This document shows positions 5,727 through 8,491 of a stretch of DNA of 8,491 bases, in pieces. Below the pieces are notes generated by a model. It saw only the letters and a list, made by a program, of their open reading frames with translations, had not been told where the DNA came from and did no database searches. Source of the stretch: Pseudomonadota bacterium (GTDB taxonomy: Bacteria > Pseudomonadota > Alphaproteobacteria > Rhizobiales > Xanthobacteraceae); contig JAKAMD010000137.1 in assembly GCA_021823875.1 (NCBI GenBank), forward strand, positions 1 through 8,491, in the 5' to 3' direction. Every line of letters starts with the position of its first letter. The first letter of the stretch is position 1. The translations under genes were made by a program, and so were the position numbers.

Positions 5727-6863
5727 TCAGGCCGCCACCTTCACCAGCCGGGCGCGATGATAGCCGACGATCACGGGCAAGAATTTGCGCGAGATCATAT
5801 CGGCGTCGAGCGCGGCGTCGCCGGTATCGAATCGCAGCAGGGGCGTCCGGGCGAGTTTTGCCGGGGTTGACAGCACGATGATGTTGTCGGCGCCGATGCA
5901 ACGGATAACCGCCGGACTGAGCGGCTGATTGCCCCGGCCGAGCAGGAAACCCTGGGCCCCAATCGGACTGAGCACGAGCTTGCGCTCGGGATAGCGGTCC
6001 AGCAGTTCGAGGATCTGTTGCTCGGCGAGATCCTTGCCGATGACCTTGCTGTCAGCCACCGCATCGATGCCGAGCAGGGTCTTGTCGATGGCGAGCGCCC
6101 GTCCGACCGCCTGCACGGTGCTGCCGGGGCCGAGCAGGAAAAGCGTCCCCGGTTCCGCCGCGATGTCCTCGCGCAATTGTTCGGCGATGTCGTCCTTGAT
6201 CGCTTCTTCGTCCGCGCTGCTGATCAGCGCCTTGGCTGACTGAAGATAGGTCGGCTCGAACGGTGTCAGCGCCGACATATAGAGCCGCACCGCCCATTCG
6301 TCGCCGCGGTATTTGTCCTCATCCAGATCGACGATCTCGACACGGGCGAGCCCAATTTCGCCGGCGAGGTAGCGCATCAGTATGTCGGCGGTGTGCGCCG
6401 GCGTCACGCCAAACACGCCGGAATACATCTTGACGCCAGCCGGAATGCCGAGGACTGGCATGGCTTCGCCCGCGATCGCACAAATGTCGCGCGCGGTGCC
6501 GTCGCCGCCGCAGAACAAGATTAGGTCGACGCCGGCGGTGAGGAACTTTTCAACCGCGGCCTTCGTATCTTGCGCGGTCGATTCGGCCGGTGCCGTATGC
6601 ACGGTTTCCACCAGGGCAAACCCCGCAGCCTGCAAGGCCTTCCGCCCCATGGTGCCGGAAGCGGTGAGCCACTCGATCGCGGGAGGATTTGGTGAATTAT
6701 CAAGCAGACGTTTGAAGCCTCGGAGCGCCTCCAGCGCCCGTGCGTTAGCCATGGGCTCAGCGCCGCGGCGCACCGCCTCTGCTGCGACGCCGTCCGTACC
6801 TTTGAGGCCGACGCGCCCACCCATTCCGGCGATTGGGTTAATGAAAAAACCGATGCGCGGCAT
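5727..6863 (-). CDS. NAD kinase-like protein of the COG3199 (ATP-NAD kinase/AcoX-like) family
   Basis: The 378-residue product belongs to the NAD kinase/diacylglycerol kinase-like fold, COG3199 type: predicted ATP- or polyphosphate-dependent NAD kinase, related to AcoX of acetoin operons. In order it has an N-terminal FFINPIAGMGG (7-16 region), ILFCGGDGTARDICAI (115-130) with the family's nucleotide-binding GGDGT motif, GIPAGVKMYSGVFG (139-152), FLLGPGSTVQAVGRAL (242-256) and GAQGFLLGRGNQPLSP (302-316). It is longer than housekeeping NadK (about 260-300 residues) and has an insert around 20-75, so it is not the classical enzyme. Phosphorylation of NAD to NADP is likely, but the true substrate in this subfamily is poorly established. 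The start fits homologues, with only a weak AGG upstream. It is cytoplasmic, with no membrane or signal segments. It is probably the first gene of the gcv operon, divergent from the acetate-CoA ligase gene. Confidence 0.88.
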   Translation of the reverse strand: MPRIGFFINPIAGMGGRVGLKGTDGVAAEAVRRGAEPMANARALEALRGFKRLLDNSPNPPAIEWLTASGTMGRKALQAAGFALVETVHTAPAESTAQDTKAAVEKFLTAGVDLILFCGGDGTARDICAIAGEAMPVLGIPAGVKMYSGVFGVTPAHTADILMRYLAGEIGLARVEIVDLDEDKYRGDEWAVRLYMSALTPFEPTYLQSAKALISSADEEAIKDDIAEQLREDIAAEPGTLFLLGPGSTVQAVGRALAIDKTLLGIDAVADSKVIGKDLAEQQILELLDRYPERKLVLSPIGAQGFLLGRGNQPLSPAVIRCIGADNIIVLSTPAKLARTPLLRFDTGDAALDADMISRKFLPVIVGYHRARLVKVAA

Positions 6864-6916
6864 GGCACGACCGCAGACCTGGTGAATACGCTAGAATACT
6901 TTGTACCACCAATCTT

Positions 6917-6929
6917 CGAGGAATCCTCG
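6917..6929. repeat. Perfect 13-base palindrome, possible operator
   Basis: CGAGGA and TCCTCG flank a single central base, giving a perfect inverted repeat 54 bases upstream of the kinase-like start codon. With a one-base centre it cannot form a good RNA hairpin, so a DNA-binding dimer site is the more natural reading. No regulator is identified. Confidence 0.35.
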
Positions 6930-7043
6930 CAACTTGCATTACCTTTTGGCCTATAGCGAGCACTGCGATCGATGACACGTTCGACGACCGAAGCGATAGC
7001 CGCCCGCTACTGATGCGACTTGACTCGCACGGATATCGTTGGG

Positions 7044-7059
7044 GCTCCATCGATTGAGC
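7044..7059. repeat. 16-base near-perfect palindrome, possible operator
   Basis: The sequence reads GCTC-c-ATCGAT-t-GAGC, palindromic except for one base pair, centred about 84 bases upstream of the acetate-CoA ligase start. This is a reasonable place for an activator or repressor site. Chance occurrence is possible. Confidence 0.3.
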
Positions 7060-7135
7060 TAGGTCATTGCCCAGCCTGCCCTGCCGATAAGGATGAGTCT
7101 GCGGTAGCCTGTCCGCACTAAGTCGGAGCGCGACC

Positions 7136-8491
<1,356 letters not shown>

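Larger units (their letters stand above)
6864..7135. promoter_or_regulatory. Divergent intergenic region between the kinase-gcv run and the acetate-CoA ligase gene
   Basis: These 272 bases must hold the promoters of both directions, as the flanking genes point away from each other. It is visibly more AT-rich near the kinase gene (about 6885-6960). Two small palindromes are listed separately. I found no -35/-10 pair with good spacing on either strand, and no glycine riboswitch core on the minus strand. No small gene is evident. Confidence 0.55.

Noticed and set aside
7020..7025. TTGACT as a -35 element for the acetate-CoA ligase promoter
   Set aside because: No acceptable -10 sequence lies 16-18 bases downstream.

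Overview
The window is GC-rich, with strong G/C preference at third codon positions. The proteins look alphaproteobacterial, most likely Hyphomicrobiales (Bradyrhizobiaceae/Xanthobacteraceae-like); this is inferred from protein style and small-gene context, not from a search. It is chromosomal housekeeping sequence. I see no transposase, integrase, CRISPR array, phage gene or defence system.

Left part (1-1292): the N-terminal third of murA runs leftward off the edge. It is preceded on the same strand by a 54-residue basic protein gene (630-794) that is easy to miss. Hairpin-forming inverted repeats lie in the murA leader (511-554) and directly against the start codon of the small gene (795-811). 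A complete tRNA-Thr(GGU) with encoded CCA lies on the plus strand at 937-1011. A 281-base gap follows, with GC-rich hairpins and a short coding-like fragment without a start.

Centre (1293-6863, minus strand): a tightly packed run reads, in transcription order, a COG3199-type NAD kinase-like protein, gcvPA, gcvPB, gcvT, gcvH. Together GcvPA/PB (split P protein), GcvT and GcvH are the glycine cleavage system apart from the shared L protein (Lpd), which is not here. They convert glycine and tetrahydrofolate to CO2, ammonia and 5,10-methylene-THF, with electrons passing to NAD+. The P genes come first and T and H last, unlike the common T-H-P order. The kinase-like gene sits 58 bases upstream of gcvPA.

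Right part (6864-8491): a 272-base divergent intergenic region holds two small palindromes that could be operators. Then an AcsA-type acetate-CoA ligase starts on the plus strand and runs off the right edge (452 codons visible).

Nothing here is clearly a new system. The points most worth a second look are the kinase-like gene leading the gcv operon, the gcv gene order, the small gene upstream of murA with a hairpin against its start codon, and the murA leader hairpin.
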